From: Prochilodus magdalenae
Lineage: Eukaryota; Chordata; Actinopteri; Characiformes; Prochilodontidae
Length of the DNA: 64,000 bases
Direction of reading: 5' to 3'
Assembly (NCBI GenBank): GCA_024036415.1
Contig: JAMWET010001940.1
Location: forward strand, 394,501-458,500
The translations under genes were made by a program, and so were the position numbers. Below, piece after piece: positions 1 through 21,800 of this stretch. The notes beneath the pieces were generated by a model that saw nothing but the letters and a program-made list of their open reading frames with translations, ran no database searches and was not told the DNA's origin. Position 1 is the stretch's first letter; every line of letters begins with the position of its first letter.

Positions 1-118
1 CTCCACCTGATGCCTTAGTGCATGGTTCCCCATCCTCACCCACCTGCTCGCTGGACTGATCGTCAAAACTCCGCCTCGTCTCTCTCTCTTTCATTCCCCT
101 CGTTTTCGCCTATTCTGC

Positions 119-292
119 AGAAAGAATTCCCATCATGTCAACTGATCTGCCTGAAGTGCTGCGGCGTGTTTGTGTCGTCCCTCAACTTCCCCCTTCGCGT
201 GGTGTCCGCGGACAAACATCCCATCAGACAGCCTCCTTTATTACGCTACATCGGGAGGGTGAACTTCACATGACCGGATGGATGTCAGTGTG
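119..292 (+). other. possible terminal exon or CpG-rich 5' region, unrecognised
   Basis: After TATTCTGCAG at 109-118, two plus-strand frames stay open for over 50 codons. One reads STDLPEVLRRVCVVPQLP and ends GELHMTGWMSV before a TGA. The stretch is GC-richer than what follows. I cannot assign it to a family, and on the minus strand it could equally be the 5' flank of a neighbouring gene. Low confidence either way. Confidence 0.15.
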
Positions 293-299
293 AGCCTCA

Positions 300-720
300 T
301 TCAGAAAGTTCCTGACTCTTGAGTTCAGCTCAAAATTACCATAATGAAAAAAGGAGGCGTGTTCTTCCCAGACCACGTGCGGATATGGCCCATATCTGAG
401 AAAGATATGGCACTACTGTTGGCACTGGCAATCTGCATGTGAGCCAAAGGTGGTCCACACATGTAAAAACTCATTTGACCCACATGGTTCAAAACATATC
501 TGGTTCACTTCTGGCACAGATATGGAAGACTTGCCTACTTCTGGGTGACACATGTCAATCCATGCAGCAAGTGGGCCAGATGAAAATGAAAAATGTAGGC
601 CAGAACAATTTTGCTAAATGGGTTGGCGCATATAACCAACGGTCATATGTATGACGGTCAAAATCTCGTTATAAATAAGTGGTTAAGATGTCAACAAAAA
701 CTTTATGAAATGTTTGCCTT
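300..720. repeat. probable dispersed repeat with GGCCCA/ATCTG words
   Basis: Imperfect repetitions of words such as CAGATATGG, GGCCCATATCTG and GGGCCAGATG recur through this stretch. The pattern is typical of a degenerate interspersed element. No terminal repeats were defined. Confidence 0.25.
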
Positions 721-747
721 TCTAGAAAACTTACTGAGCCAGAATTG

Positions 748-870
748 TCCAAAGTGGTGGTGATAGGATCCAGGCAACCAGAGACTGATTAGTTTAAAGC
801 TCCCAGACAAGATGTTATTACGTCGTGTGGTTATGAATATGCTGCCTGTCGGAGACATTGTTGTATAATA
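748..870. repeat. dispersed degenerate repeat, second piece
   Basis: It matches the element near 40264-40365 in word order (GTGGTGAT...CCAG, then GGTTATGA...TGCTGCCTG). It lies directly left of Tc1 element T1. Confidence 0.35.
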
Positions 871-885
871 GTGTGGAGAAGGATA

Positions 886-1649
886 TATACTCATACTCGT
901 CATTAAAGAATGGTTGAATAACAGTAGAACAGTAGAGTAGGAATCAACTGACAGGAATGAAACTTGGTGGGTAGTTTCGACATTGTGAGGCATACGGATG
1001 ATTCAGGTGTCATGCTCGATTGCGGATGTAATGTAAGCAAGGACAGGCCTTATCGCTGCACCTGACCGACCCAACAGGCATGATTGCAGACGGTCAGCGA
1101 GTAGTGCCAGCACTATTGACAGACGGCTGCACGATGCAGGACCACATGCACTCAGATTGCTGTGACAATTGTTCCTAACACCACGTCAACGTCGCCAAAG
1201 GCTTCAATGGTGTCGTGCCAGACTGGCGTGGAGTGACTCAGAATGGCAGCGGGTTGTCTTCAGTGACCAGCTCTGCTTATGCCCTGGTGGAGATGACCAA
1301 CAAATCTGTGTGTGGAAGTATCGTAGTCAATTCCAAAATGAACGGTCCAGGTGAACAAGAACAAGACCTGGTGTCACTCTGCATCGCTACCACAGAATCT
1401 GAAGGAACTGTGTGAGAATATTCAACCTAAATAGAATGGATTATCACAGGATGCCATTAGGAACCTCTACAACTCTGAGTCTTCTGGCATGTTGTGCCAG
1501 ACACTACTTTTGTATGTGTAGCTCAATAAATATTGCCCATATCAGTCTAAATTTAACATCATTTATTGTTTCCTCTCACTTTTATCTTCCTTCGAAATAG
1601 CTTTGTTATCTAACACGTCCTTCTGAGTGCTTTTTTGACAGTATGTGTA
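886..1649 (+). mobile_element. degenerate Tc1-like transposon (T1)
   Basis: The left end resembles the TATACACTCATC-type terminal repeat and the right end reads GCTTTTTTGACAGTATGTGTA, a decayed inverted match. Inside, at 1169-1330 plus strand, lies a fragment reading TPRQRRQRLQWCRARLAW, then SDSEWQRVVFSDQ. This corresponds to the Tc1 transposase stretch RxxRLQWCRxR...VVFSDE around the second catalytic Asp. The frame breaks on both sides, so it is a dead copy. It shares sequence with the remnants at 41940-42332, 34582-34778 and 61100-61465. Confidence 0.8.
1169..1330 (+). pseudogene. Tc1-like transposase fragment
   Basis: About 50 codons are recognisable: RRQRLQWCRARLAWSDSE, then WQRVVFSDQLCLCPGGDD. 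The upstream bases encode further decayed transposase words (DAGPHALRLL) in another frame. The catalytic-domain Asp of VVFSD remains; most of the DDE domain and the N-terminal DNA-binding region are gone. Confidence 0.75.
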
Positions 1650-2290
1650 CATTTTTACAGGGGCTGAATGATTTAGAAAAAAAAAATGAATTGTGATTTT
1701 TCTTATTGACACTGCAATTGTGATTCTCTGGAATTTGAGTTCCAGCCCTGTTATTTTGGCCAATAAGACCAGAATATCCACTTTTCTGCCCTGAGACTTC
1801 CCGCTGGCCAATTGTTTGTGGTTGTTACATCAGCGCATACTAGTGCCTGGTTGCTTCTGATTGGTCCAACTCAGCTACAGGCTTGTTTACAAGCTTTAAT
1901 AAGAGGTCTATGTTCCTCGCCTAAGCCAAGACTCTTGATAAAATGGGCTCTTGAAATCAGATTAATCTTTCAGCTCTAGCATTGTCAGAAAAAATGGACC
2001 CCATAGAAAATATTTTTTCCCCTCCAGATTTACGTATATAATTACCATATATAATCACAATGACATGTAACAAGATCAAGAGTTCACGGATGGTTATGGA
2101 TGGTAAACAAAATGTCTGTTGTGTATGTGTGTGTGTTGTGGACATACTGGTTCCGATCACCACCACCATAAAGAAAACCAAGTCGTTGAGTTTCTCTACG
2201 ACCATTTCACATCAAATTGTAGTCTTCAAGGTAGCACCGGTCCAGCTGGAAGTAACAGTAATGTTAGTACTGTTTCAGTGCCTTGACTTA

Positions 2291-2811
2291 CATGGGTTGG
2301 ACAATGAAACTGAAACACCTGGTTTTAGACCACAATCATTTATTAGTATGGTGTAGGGCCTCCTTTTGCGGCCAATACAGTGTCAGTTCGTCTTGGGAAT
2401 GACATATACTGCGTCCTGCACAGTGGTCAGAGGGATTTTAAGCCATTCTTCTTGCAGGATAGTGGCCAGGTCACTACGTGATGCTGGTGGAGTTTTTGTA
2501 TGCTGACATTACCCTGGATACCGTGGCTCTTGATACATCACAAAGACTTGCTGTCTTGGTCACAGATGCGCCAGCAAGACGTGCACCAACAATTTGTCCT
2601 CTTTTGAACTCTGGTATGTCACCCATAATGTTGTGTGCATTGCAGTATTTTGAGCAGAACTGGGCTCTTACCTGCTAACTGAATCTTCACACTCTGCTCT
2701 TACTGGTGCAATGTGCAATTAATGAAGATTGGCCACCAGGCTGGACCAATTTAGCCATGAGACCTCCCACACTAAAATGACAGGTGTTTCAGTTTCATTG
2801 TCCAACCCCTG
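2291..2811 (-). mobile_element. internally deleted Tc1/mariner element, copy A
   Basis: A 521-bp element with ~30-bp inverted ends (GGTTGGACAATGAAACTGAA at the left and its inverse at the right) flanked by TA on both sides, the Tc1/mariner target duplication. Read on the minus strand, the interior encodes a helix-turn-helix start, [18 protein letters not shown], then [18 protein letters not shown]. This is the N-terminal DNA-binding domain of Tc1-type transposases, after which the frame ends; the catalytic domain is deleted. It is a non-autonomous copy, nearly identical to copy B at 34842-35365. Confidence 0.85.
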
Positions 2812-2944
2812 TATGTGTGATTCTACTGATTCCACATCAATAAAGAAATTACTAGTGAAACTAAAAGCTTTCCAAACAAAATGTTTTCTGGTCAAAGTTA
2901 ACATATTTACCACTATTTATCATCAACATTAAATATAAAATGAG

Positions 2945-3700
2945 TTTAGGTTTGCTGGTGGGCTGGGATAGTAAATGATATGGCTGTATTTGGTTCCTAT
3001 CACTAACCAGGTGTTGCTGACAGTGGTGGTAATGGGAACCAGATGTCTAAAAAGAGTTTACTGGCTTTGAAAACTCCTCGTTGAAAGGATTGTTACATGA
3101 GGTGATTACAAATATAATGTCTGAAACATTTCTTTACACTAAAGCTTCGACCTAAAATTTATTTTTTTTAAAAACACATTTGTAGCAAAACGTTTTGTAA
3201 CTATTCAGTGGAGTTAGATAATAAACGAAGCTTGATGGGAGGAACATGACTGTAACACCTTCTTCTTCCGGTCTAATGCCCTATTAATTCACATCCTCGC
3301 CTTCTATTCCAGGTTTCACAATCCTCACCACCACTGCATCTTCCCCCTGTTCCTCAGCCCTGTATCAGTCCTACCCATGTTAAGAAGGGAAAGGGTGTGG
3401 CCCTCTAGCTACAGGCAGAAGCTTCTAGAACTCAAGAGCTCTCCTCCACACCACCACCAAATCCTGAAGGCATTGTCCGAACTCTGAAACCGCTACTTTA
3501 TCATTGTTAGGAGGGCATACAACAACTCTAGAAGGCACATGTAGGTTCACTGGCGGTTTGGGATAATGGACAATATGGTTATATTTCGGTTGTAGACACT
3601 AGGACCCCTGGTTCCCATCAGCACAACTGTGAAGAAATCAATACATTTCTTTACAGTTTAACATCAAAGTAACTTTTTTTAAATTTCAAAGGATGGAATT
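2945..3700. repeat. probable dispersed repeat pieces
   Basis: Two diverged stretches (about 2945-3130 and 3540-3680) share a TGGGATA...ATGGT...GGTT pattern and GGAACCAG/CCTGGTTCCCAT words, also seen near 60450-60620. No protein is encoded. Otherwise this gap shows nothing recognisable. Confidence 0.3.
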
Positions 3701-4299
3701 TGCCTTTAACCCTTTAACACTGTGCTTAAACTTCCTGGTAGAGCATATTTTGCTATCTTCCATATCTTAATGAAGAAGGCCTTGAACTTAACCTGACTCT
3801 GTCCTCTCGACCAGTCGGCAGAGAATCCACTAGAGTCTTTCGATAGATACATCTTTATCTTTTCACCCATACAGGAAGTAAGCAACTGGTAAATCTCTCC
3901 ACTTGCTTTTGGTGGAAGTCATTTTAGCATTTTAGTTTTAGAGGTTTTGATGAACAGAATTATGTAACTTCTTACCACAAGTCTATTATGGCTAAAATAA
4001 AAAATTATTCATTCAAAAAAAGAAAAAACTGTTACCAAATGATATAATTGTTCTTTTTATGCTAAAAGTGTTGTTAAGCTAATGCATTCAAATGGTGACT
4101 ATTCAGCTATTATTGTCCCAAACAAATTTAAAAAAAAATTGAAATTTATTTTCTGAAAAAGAAAAAAATACATTCTATTCTTGCACTGTCACTGAGTGGA
4201 AGCAGCAAAATGTTTTTAATCTGTTATCTAAACCATGTTAAGACAACAGTAAGATGGCAGTAAAACCCAGATTTTTACAGAAGGAGATGAAACAACACG

Positions 4300-7019
4300 A
4301 TTCCTATCACATACTGAATTCTTTAATAGATTTGGTAGATATTACAAAAAGGGAGGAAATGCTCTAGTGATTTTAATGGACTATATTAATTCAATATTTC
4401 TATGCAGTCGTCACCGACATACTACACCTCCCTTAAAACAGAACTTCAAGTAGGGTGCCTTTACCTCTCTCTCTCTCTCTCTTTCACTCACTCACACACA
4501 ACTGAAACACCAGTGTGAGAACCACTCCTTAAAAAAATGCAGTAAAATGTGTTTTTCATTCCCACACAAATCCTAATCCCAACTCAGCTGGTTAAGTATT
4601 GATGGTAAGGAGTCTGATTCTGGGTCAGCTTTAGTTGTAAGCATACAGTGAGAGAATTCAGTCTGAGCAAAAGGGGATCGTGACCCCCAAAATCAATACG
4701 TTTAAAGCCCAGAATACAAAGCAACTGAATAAAAAAAAAAGAAGAAGAAAGAAACACCAGTGCTTCAGGATCAAAGGATCTTGAGTTTGTCTCTCTTCAC
4801 TGCACTCCAGTTTCTCTATGTGAAGGGATGCGTAAAAGTGATGGGGGATACAACGTTGTACTAACACATCAAAGAAAACAAGATCAGAAAAGAGATTATG
4901 GGTCTGATATCCTATTCATTTCGTCCTTGGTGGGCAACAGTACCCCTAACTCTTACATTTGCATAACACAGGTCTTGTACAGACTTTCACTAACCACATA
5001 CAATTCATTACCTGCATGTAACCTGCACAATGCAAATGCCTTTGTAAGCCTGTGAAACCAAAATGCATCCATTAGCTTAGGAGTTAAAGGGCTTTCTACA
5101 TGCACACACCAAAAAAAGCTGCACTATTCTGTTAAGGCTTGCATGAATCTGGACGGTACAAAACAAAGTAGTGTTTGTGAGCTAGATAGCTAAGTGGTTG
5201 AATTTAAAGTGGCATGAAGACGAACTTTGTTCAGCCAGTTCTGAGCATCCCTTAAACCAAACCCAGCAATTAACACTCTAACAAACAAACCCCAAGTGCA
5301 GTCAGTCATCGGTAATGCCTTTAAAAACCCTTATTGCAGTAAAAAGCGTGCTGAACTGATGAGATATGGACATAGCCATCATTTATTGCTACGCGTTTGT
5401 GTGTTCAAGATGGGAGTGTGATGGATTGATTGATAGACCAATGCAGTGACGTTTTAATATTCCATTGCCAAACCTCCAATAAATTACACAGCTATTGCTA
5501 AACGCTTATAGGAAACAGTTACTGGAGAACTGTCAACATTCAGGAGGAATTCCTGAAATTTATTTACAACTCAAAAAAAAAAAAAAAAAAAAAAAGAAAT
5601 GTTGATCATCCAGTGATTCACATTCACATGTGCTACACAGCCATTTGTCACAGTGAGTAAACTACAGAAATGAAATGGAACTGATCTGAATCTGAATAGG
5701 TAACCTTATGCATTTTTCCTTGTGGTCCATTTATCCCTTCTACCAACCCCCTTAGTCCCTGTAAACTGCTGTAATGTTTTAGAGAACACTTGAGTCACAT
5801 GTCTAAGTGACGTCCCCACTAATCATCTTCAGGCCTGTTTTCTATCAATGCATGTTTCATTCTTTATGAAACGCTTATACGGCAGTCCAGTCAGAAAATA
5901 TTTCTAGTGTTTTCTTTTTGACTCGCTCCAGCAATAAAACAAACATAAGATAAGTGATCTTACTGAATTCATATGGAATGGGAATGGGCCCTTCTGCTAC
6001 ACCTCTTATTGCACTGCACTACCCACAGCTTAATGAATCAGCAGGGGGTGGGGGGAGAGACACAGAACACTCCCCCTACTACTGCATTCATCTGCATCAA
6101 CCCTGTTTGTTAAATTTCAACCCTGCTGTTAATCTTCATCCAACTTCATCAGTAACAAACAGAAACCAAGGTCACGCAAACTTACTGAACTATGACGCAA
6201 TGGGCTGGCTGTCTCCTGTGCTTTGCTGGCCTGGACGAGATGGCCCACTCCTACCACACCCCTCTAAATTAGTGTCAAAATATTCTAGAGTCCCAGTTTG
6301 TAGTTTTGAGCCAAGCGTTTGACAAAAATCTGGACACAAAAGACAGGGAGGTCACGTTAATAGCATCTCTAGAAGTCCGTAACCAATAGAGAGAGGACGG
6401 CGGGTGAGACAGCTGCTGCAGAGCCGTGCAGAGGGAGCCACTGTCCGAGCAGAGGGGCAGGGGAATTATACAGAGTGACAGGAAGGAGGTTATAAGCATC
6501 TGAGTTGTGGGGTTGGGAGGTGTCCAGCTATAGGAAGTGAATTAAATAGAAAAGTTCACACTACGTGGCTGTGTAGAGACCCCTGAGGACTGTGTGGGTC
6601 TTAAGCTAGTGAGAAGGACAAAGGCTAGGAAGAGGAGTAGCGAGCCGTCAATCACCCTTTCAGTGTCATGTCATTGGTCAGTCTCAGGCTACCCTCTGGG
6701 TAACTGAGGGAGATGAGCATCACTGATGATCTCACATTTGTATTGTTTTCTTTTCACATTTTGTTCGATCGCCATAATTAATAAGTATTACTCTAGTTAT
6801 AAAGTTACAATTAACTATTCCCAAACTCCCACATGCTTCAATGCCATGTTGAGATTTTTTTTGTTTCCCCATTCAGTCGTAGTTATTAATTTTTTATTTT
6901 ATTTTTGTTTCTTTTTTTTGTTTGTTTTTTAAAAAGGAGAATGACTGCACAGGCGGCAACTCCATGTCTGAGCAGTGACGGCAAAGTGAGTGATACGGTG
7001 GCTGACCAGCTGAAAAGTT
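4300..7019 (-). other. agpat3: probable AGPAT3 3' untranslated region
   Basis: No convincing coding exon is seen downstream of the AGPAT3 stop. A variant poly(A) signal ATTAAA on the minus strand lies at about 4327-4322, followed by GT-rich sequence, which would give a 3' UTR of about 2.7 kb. Other AATAAA-like hexamers on the minus strand (near 5385 and 5560) could also be used. A 25-base A run at 5571-5595 (T run in the transcript) and a short GA tract near 7122-7140 are the only simple repeats of note. This is inference from position and signal only. Confidence 0.4.
5571..5595. repeat. poly(A) run on the plus strand
   Basis: A run of about 25 A, in the probable AGPAT3 3' UTR, where it is poly(U) in the transcript. 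Confidence 0.9.
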
Positions 7020-15823
<8,804 letters not shown>

Positions 15824-18800
15824 GGAACGGCAACGAACAGGGCCCCCGCGACCTTCCAACAACACACATAACACGGCACACCTGTGGCCAGGACACATAA
15901 AGCGAGGTGTAGTGTTCAAGAGACTAACCTTGTTCTGAGGGGTACAGTTTTGGGCCCGTTTTTAAGGCATATTGGGTCGCTGTCCAAACGAAACAAAGTA
16001 ATCTCCAAAATAGCAAACTTTACAGGGAGAGGCCAAACATCACCTCTATTTACATATTTTGAATAGAAGTCAATGGAACCAGGGGACGTCTTTGGCCAAA
16101 ACACTTGGGGGCATGTTGATGGTGGGGTCCATTTAGCATGAGATTTCACACCATGATAAAACGACAAAGCAGCTGTAAGGTCAAATGATGAATAAAAGTA
16201 CCAAAACAGGATACAACTGAAAAGATGGAGAGATACAATGTTTTTCCATTGGGGACTAGGAAAACGATATATAACAGAGGCATTACGAGTTTAATCTGGC
16301 GCCCCTCCCATTACACACCATTGCTCCAGTCCCATACAGAGGGGGAAGGGAAAATCTTTTATGGTTCTCAGTTTATTAATACAGAATTCAGTTGAGGTAT
16401 GCACTCATAAGGAAAGTAGTAGTTACTATATCTTTGAACGCGACACAAATCAGATTTTAGAATCGGAATAATCAATTTCATAACTTGTTTTCTAGTGGGC
16501 CACATCCTCAAAATTGGACTTGGCAGTTAATGATTAATGGCGGTTGGCTTTAGGTCAGTATTTGCCTTCCTAGTTGTAAGCGCGAGTATGATTCTAATAT
16601 AACAACAGTGTTGTACTTCAAATCTCACAAATAAGCTACAGTTAAGCCATGTCCAGAGTGACGAATGGAGGTTAAGATGATTCTATAATAACTGAGAAAG
16701 CTGTATAACAAAGAATGAAGATAGAAATGAACACACAAAACACCATAATTCAAAAGTGGAGGTAGACTGACAAGGAAATTGCTATACACAGCTACTTACA
16801 GTATAATCTTTTATCATTTTGTAACTTCATGAAACCTCATAAAACCCAAAAGACCCAAATTCCTTCCGAGTCAGGCTTACATTACTTAAATTATTGAACT
16901 AAATCATCATCAAAAAGCAGTTCTCACTTTGGAGCAGTAGTGAATGGCTTTGTGCTCGTGCTTATAATCAAACTAACCACACTGTCAAACCAAACGCTAA
17001 ACATGCAAATGTGACAATAAAGCAGACATCCATATCTTAACCTGGTATCCCAACATGTAAATGCAGTCCAGATGCTTCCCTAGATAAGCGACACTGCAGT
17101 GCAAGACATGGCGCTTAAATTAAACTTCTTTGTCTAGAAAATGCTTAAAGTATCTAACACCTATTATTAATATCAGACATGAACAATAACAGACCTTAGA
17201 GACCTTATATGGCATCATGCTTCAGTATCTGAGGCTGTACAGAAGTTAAGAGCCCAGGCTGTGAATTACACATTACTGCAAATAAAGCCCCACTGTAGTG
17301 TAGTAGTCACTATTAGTGGCAGCAATGTGACTGCACTGAGAAATGTGTGAGCATTACCCTGAAGGCCACACCACCACGGGGGCTTTTCTCACAATACCGC
17401 CAACCGTTTCCTGCACACAGCGTGATCAGCAAGCTCACTGACTGGCGGGACTTTCTTCACAAACAGGCACCAGGTCGAGTGTTGCGAGCTTTTCTATTTT
17501 ATATATATTGAAGTAACAGCATTTATAACTCATTTATAACGTCTCTTATACAGAGTGACAAGTGACACACGTCAGCCAAGGTTGTTTGAGCTTGTTTATG
17601 TCTGCCTCGGGTTGGGTTGCCAGTTATCATAATGCACACCCCACACAGAAACTGAAAAATCACCCATTTGTTTGTATCTCCAGTAAAAAGGAACACTCCC
17701 ACAAAAATCGGAAGTGTTGGCAGATAGGATGGTGCGATTGTCTTTAGTTGGTTTACCAAAGTGGCACGGCCAATACGGATCCACTTATAGCGTTGCCCCA
17801 TTGTAGTAACTTCGCCACAATCACAAATTCGTCAAGTGCAGGGGCCACAAATCACTTAATGTAGTGATTACAGTTTTAAGGAAAACATGGCTCATCGTAG
17901 AGCTCACCATTAATTTGACAGCACGCCCACCACTGTCCACCTCCCACTACCCAATGTGGGGGGCTGTCGATAGCCAACCTTCAACGTACACCAGCTCTTT
18001 TGGACTGTTTGCACTCACTGACTATAACGGAACGCTCCAAATCAACAGCCAGGGTCTTCGGTTCCTATATAGTATCCTCCGGACGTTTACCCGTGGGGAC
18101 GGTAACATCGCCGCAGGCCACCTTTATGGTTATACTAAGAACTGTATCATAATGATAGAGAGTAGAAATAATTTAGAGGGATTATAACACAAAGCACCCT
18201 AGTGGCCCTGGGACCATCCGGCACAACAGGTATTTCTCTGTGTTGGGATGGTGAATTGCGCATAAACTTTTGCACGGTCATGAGGCCTAGGAGGGTAGTT
18301 AGCACAGGGCCATACACACGAGTTACACCATACTTCAAAGTGCAAGGTGTGTCAGAGAATAAACATACCACTAACCTGACCCATGGAGCTCACCCACACA
18401 CAACGTGGAAGACTGGCTGTTACCCCCACCTCGAATCATCATTTTCTGGGTGGGATACTATGCTGGCTCAACCAAAAAGGTCTTTCTTGGGCAAAGAACC
18501 TCTAACACTACATTGGCACCTGTTAAATAGATACCCTGAAAGAGCGTCAAAGCTTTCACTCAACTGCCCCAGAATGTTCGATGAGGGTATGAGAGTTGTG
18601 AGAGACTATGTATAAATATCTTCAATTTTCATTCGTTGCGGACCATTCGAATCTTGCACCACGTTAAAATAAAAACAAAAATCGGTCCTAAGTGCGATAT
18701 TTAAACTCCATCACCACCCCAGCCTCCCCTCCCTTCCTCCATCCACCACCCCCCGCCCCGCATTTTCCCGTGTCACTGACTCCCCTCACCTCGTTTCATC

Positions 18801-21800
18801 CTTCTCCCACTCCCCTCTCCACCACTGCTATGCTTGTATACGTTGACCCCTCACTAATCATAGCTAACAGTGAACTTACACTTCACGGTTTGGGTGTTCT
18901 TTCTTCTTACAAGCCCAACACTTTTACACAGGCCCCCCACCATCACTTTCACAACACCACAGACCTTCAAGAGTTAGAAGACATGAGAGCAACAGGGACA
19001 GAAAGACCAGAAATAAACGTCTAACTTCCTGCGCGACACATACCTGTCATCTTTCAAGTTCCTAGCCCAAGCCAAGGATCTATAACCCACACAAACAAAA
19101 ACACACAAAACTGCTGATGAACAAAAGACAACACTGACTGTTAAAACAGATAAAACCACCATGAGCCTATTTCACCCATTCAAACAAGCAGGCCCACAAG
19201 CTACAAAGCCAGCTGCCAGCTCCAAGAGTAGGTCTCTTACCCACCTATCAGGCTCCTGTTACCAACCTTGAGCTTCAACCAGACAGCATTTCGATCGAAA
19301 GCTTGCTTTAGCTCATTTGGACTTCTAATAGTAAACCAAACAAGACACACATACAACTCGCTGTGTATCTTCCCCTTAACCAAAGGCTTTACAGACTAAT
19401 GCCGCAGGCAAAGTTGGCGCTGAGCCCTAGTTCGCCGCACATGGAAAAATTCTATTCACCTTGCCTGGCGGGCCAGGGGGTATAGACCCCAAGCGCAGCA
19501 CGTCCCCCTACTCTGTATAGCACGCTTGGTTCTTCGCACTACCGAAACCCCCCCCACTCCATCCAAACAATCTCACACTCCACACGAACACCACAGGGGC
19601 TAATTATCACCGAACTTTCACCCAGTTGGAGTGGCTCCAACACAAACTTTACAATTCCCCTCTCCGATCCCTCGCTATTCAAGCCGCTGTCTGTCTCACT
19701 AGATGCCGCGTCTTTTAAAGCCATTGCAAATGGACAAGTACCAAAGTCGAGTTTAGTACTGCTTCACTTTTGCCCTATGCCTTTTCTCTCACTCTTCCTA
19801 CATGCAGTACATAGCGAGACAGCATTGGAACCTTGGGACGCCCATTTACTTGGGGGCCACTGTCTCTCGAAAATGTCTGGGCCATAACTGGCCACTTCTC
19901 TGACCTCAAATAACCTCAAGAAGCGTGCAAGTATGGAGACTCCATATTTATTTTCTCTTCACTGTTCCCTTCACTCCATTCAACTACACTGACTGATGTT
20001 GCTACTATGCAAAACTACCAAAGTCTTTGTTCTTGAATTGCAATGAACAAATAACTGTCCCAGCTTAGATGAACGTACCCAGTTAAAGCTGAACAAAACA
20101 TTTGTCTCCCCAAAACCCGTTTTTTATAAACCGGTAGACATGGTAGTAGCCAAGTCTGGTCAAATTTTCCCCATTGTTTGTTGTTGCCAAACTTGACGGG
20201 GTTAGTTAACGCACATGTGCCGGTCCCTAGGAAGGAAAGCAACATATGCCTACCTGTTCCAAGTGGGACAACCTCTCAGCTGGGACTTGTAATTTTTCCT
20301 CCCTGGTTTAAATTATTTTCTCTGCTTCCTTTTTTTACCGCCATTACCACTGACCGGGCCAGCTTAAGCTCGTGGACAGTGCGGTCCGGAGCTATATTTC
20401 CAGAAAACAGAACCTGGGCCTTTGGGCATTTACGTTAACAGCCACCAAAATCACCCTAAGTTGGGGACCCACCCGATATAAGAGCAGTTGTCCTATCACC
20501 GTAAAACATACTCAATACAACCAACAAGGTCATGGACCCAGAAAACTGCCAACAATTCAGTTGATGAACGCTATGTATGAACAATTAGTGGTTTATTGTG
20601 AATTGCCATTGATGCTAAATGCTTTGTTCTTTACTCAAAAATTTTCCTCAAAAACCAGGTCCTCCGTCGTTTCACAGACGCCTGAGTGTTTTACTGGCCT
20701 CTTAAAAGCGCTACCTCCCAACTCTGGATAAGCCTAGCCAAAGCACAATGTGATTGTGCCGGATGCCTGGGACATGGTCTTACAATAGTTCTGAGATCAG
20801 GTTTTGCCTTAAACATTTTTTTTACATCCACTTATGGTGGAGAGTTTCATTTTTAATATTTTAGGCACCCTGTGTTGCAGTTTCATCCCTATACAAATGG
20901 TCAAAAAAGAAATCAATAATGGTCTTAGGCTCACCCATAGATGTTTGTGCTGGTAGGGGACATCTTAGAAATCTAAGTTACGAACCAATAGTTGCTCTAC
21001 CCAGTTCTGAGTTGGACATCTCATGAATTACCGCGTACAATTCCTCCTATACCATTAGAATTCTATGCAGAGAACAAAATGTAGCATAAACTTAGCTGGG
21101 AATTTCTACCCTTTCTAGCCATATTGAGCTGAAACTCATGATAATCCGACCGACGGAGTATTACCAACCACATACCTGATTATTGTGATCCCTCCTTTTG
21201 GCCTCACGTTCTTCGTGCGGCCCCCTTCGCGCCCGCTCGTCTTCCGTAATTGTCCACGCCATCCTACATCTTTAACGATTTGCCACCGGCGTCCTTAGTC
21301 GCTCCCCGACCACGCACACACACACCACACCACGTCTCGCAAATACACATCCAAGCTACTGGGTGAGTAACACAAAAATGGAAACTTTCAAGGACCCTGA
21401 CAAATAGATTCCTCAGTCTTAACGAGTCCTTGGGGATGTAAAAGATACAGATTACTTCCATCAGGCATCCCTTCGCAAACTTTGATACGCGTGAGGCTCC
21501 GTCCCTAAATCCCGACGGTCGACTACCACCAATTTGATTTCTGCACTCCCCAACTTTAAATGTTAATCTTGGACTTATTAAGTTGGAGTGCATGCAAAAC
21601 AAAGTTCAACAATACCCAGTTCCCCACACACGGTCCCACCCCGACAGAAAGCACCCATATGCACAGACTACAAATTAGAGACATCCAGGGACGGTGGTAC
21701 TCAGAAAATTGACATAATCAAAAAGGGGTGCGAAAGTAAAAAGAGATGTCGTGTACCAGAAAAGCACACAATCCAAACTCTTGTAGACCCCCCCTCAACC

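Noticed and set aside
18202..18615. A 137-codon plus-strand frame
   Set aside because: No motif or similarity is seen, and it lies in the suspected low-accuracy GC-rich patch where stop codons are scarce by composition.
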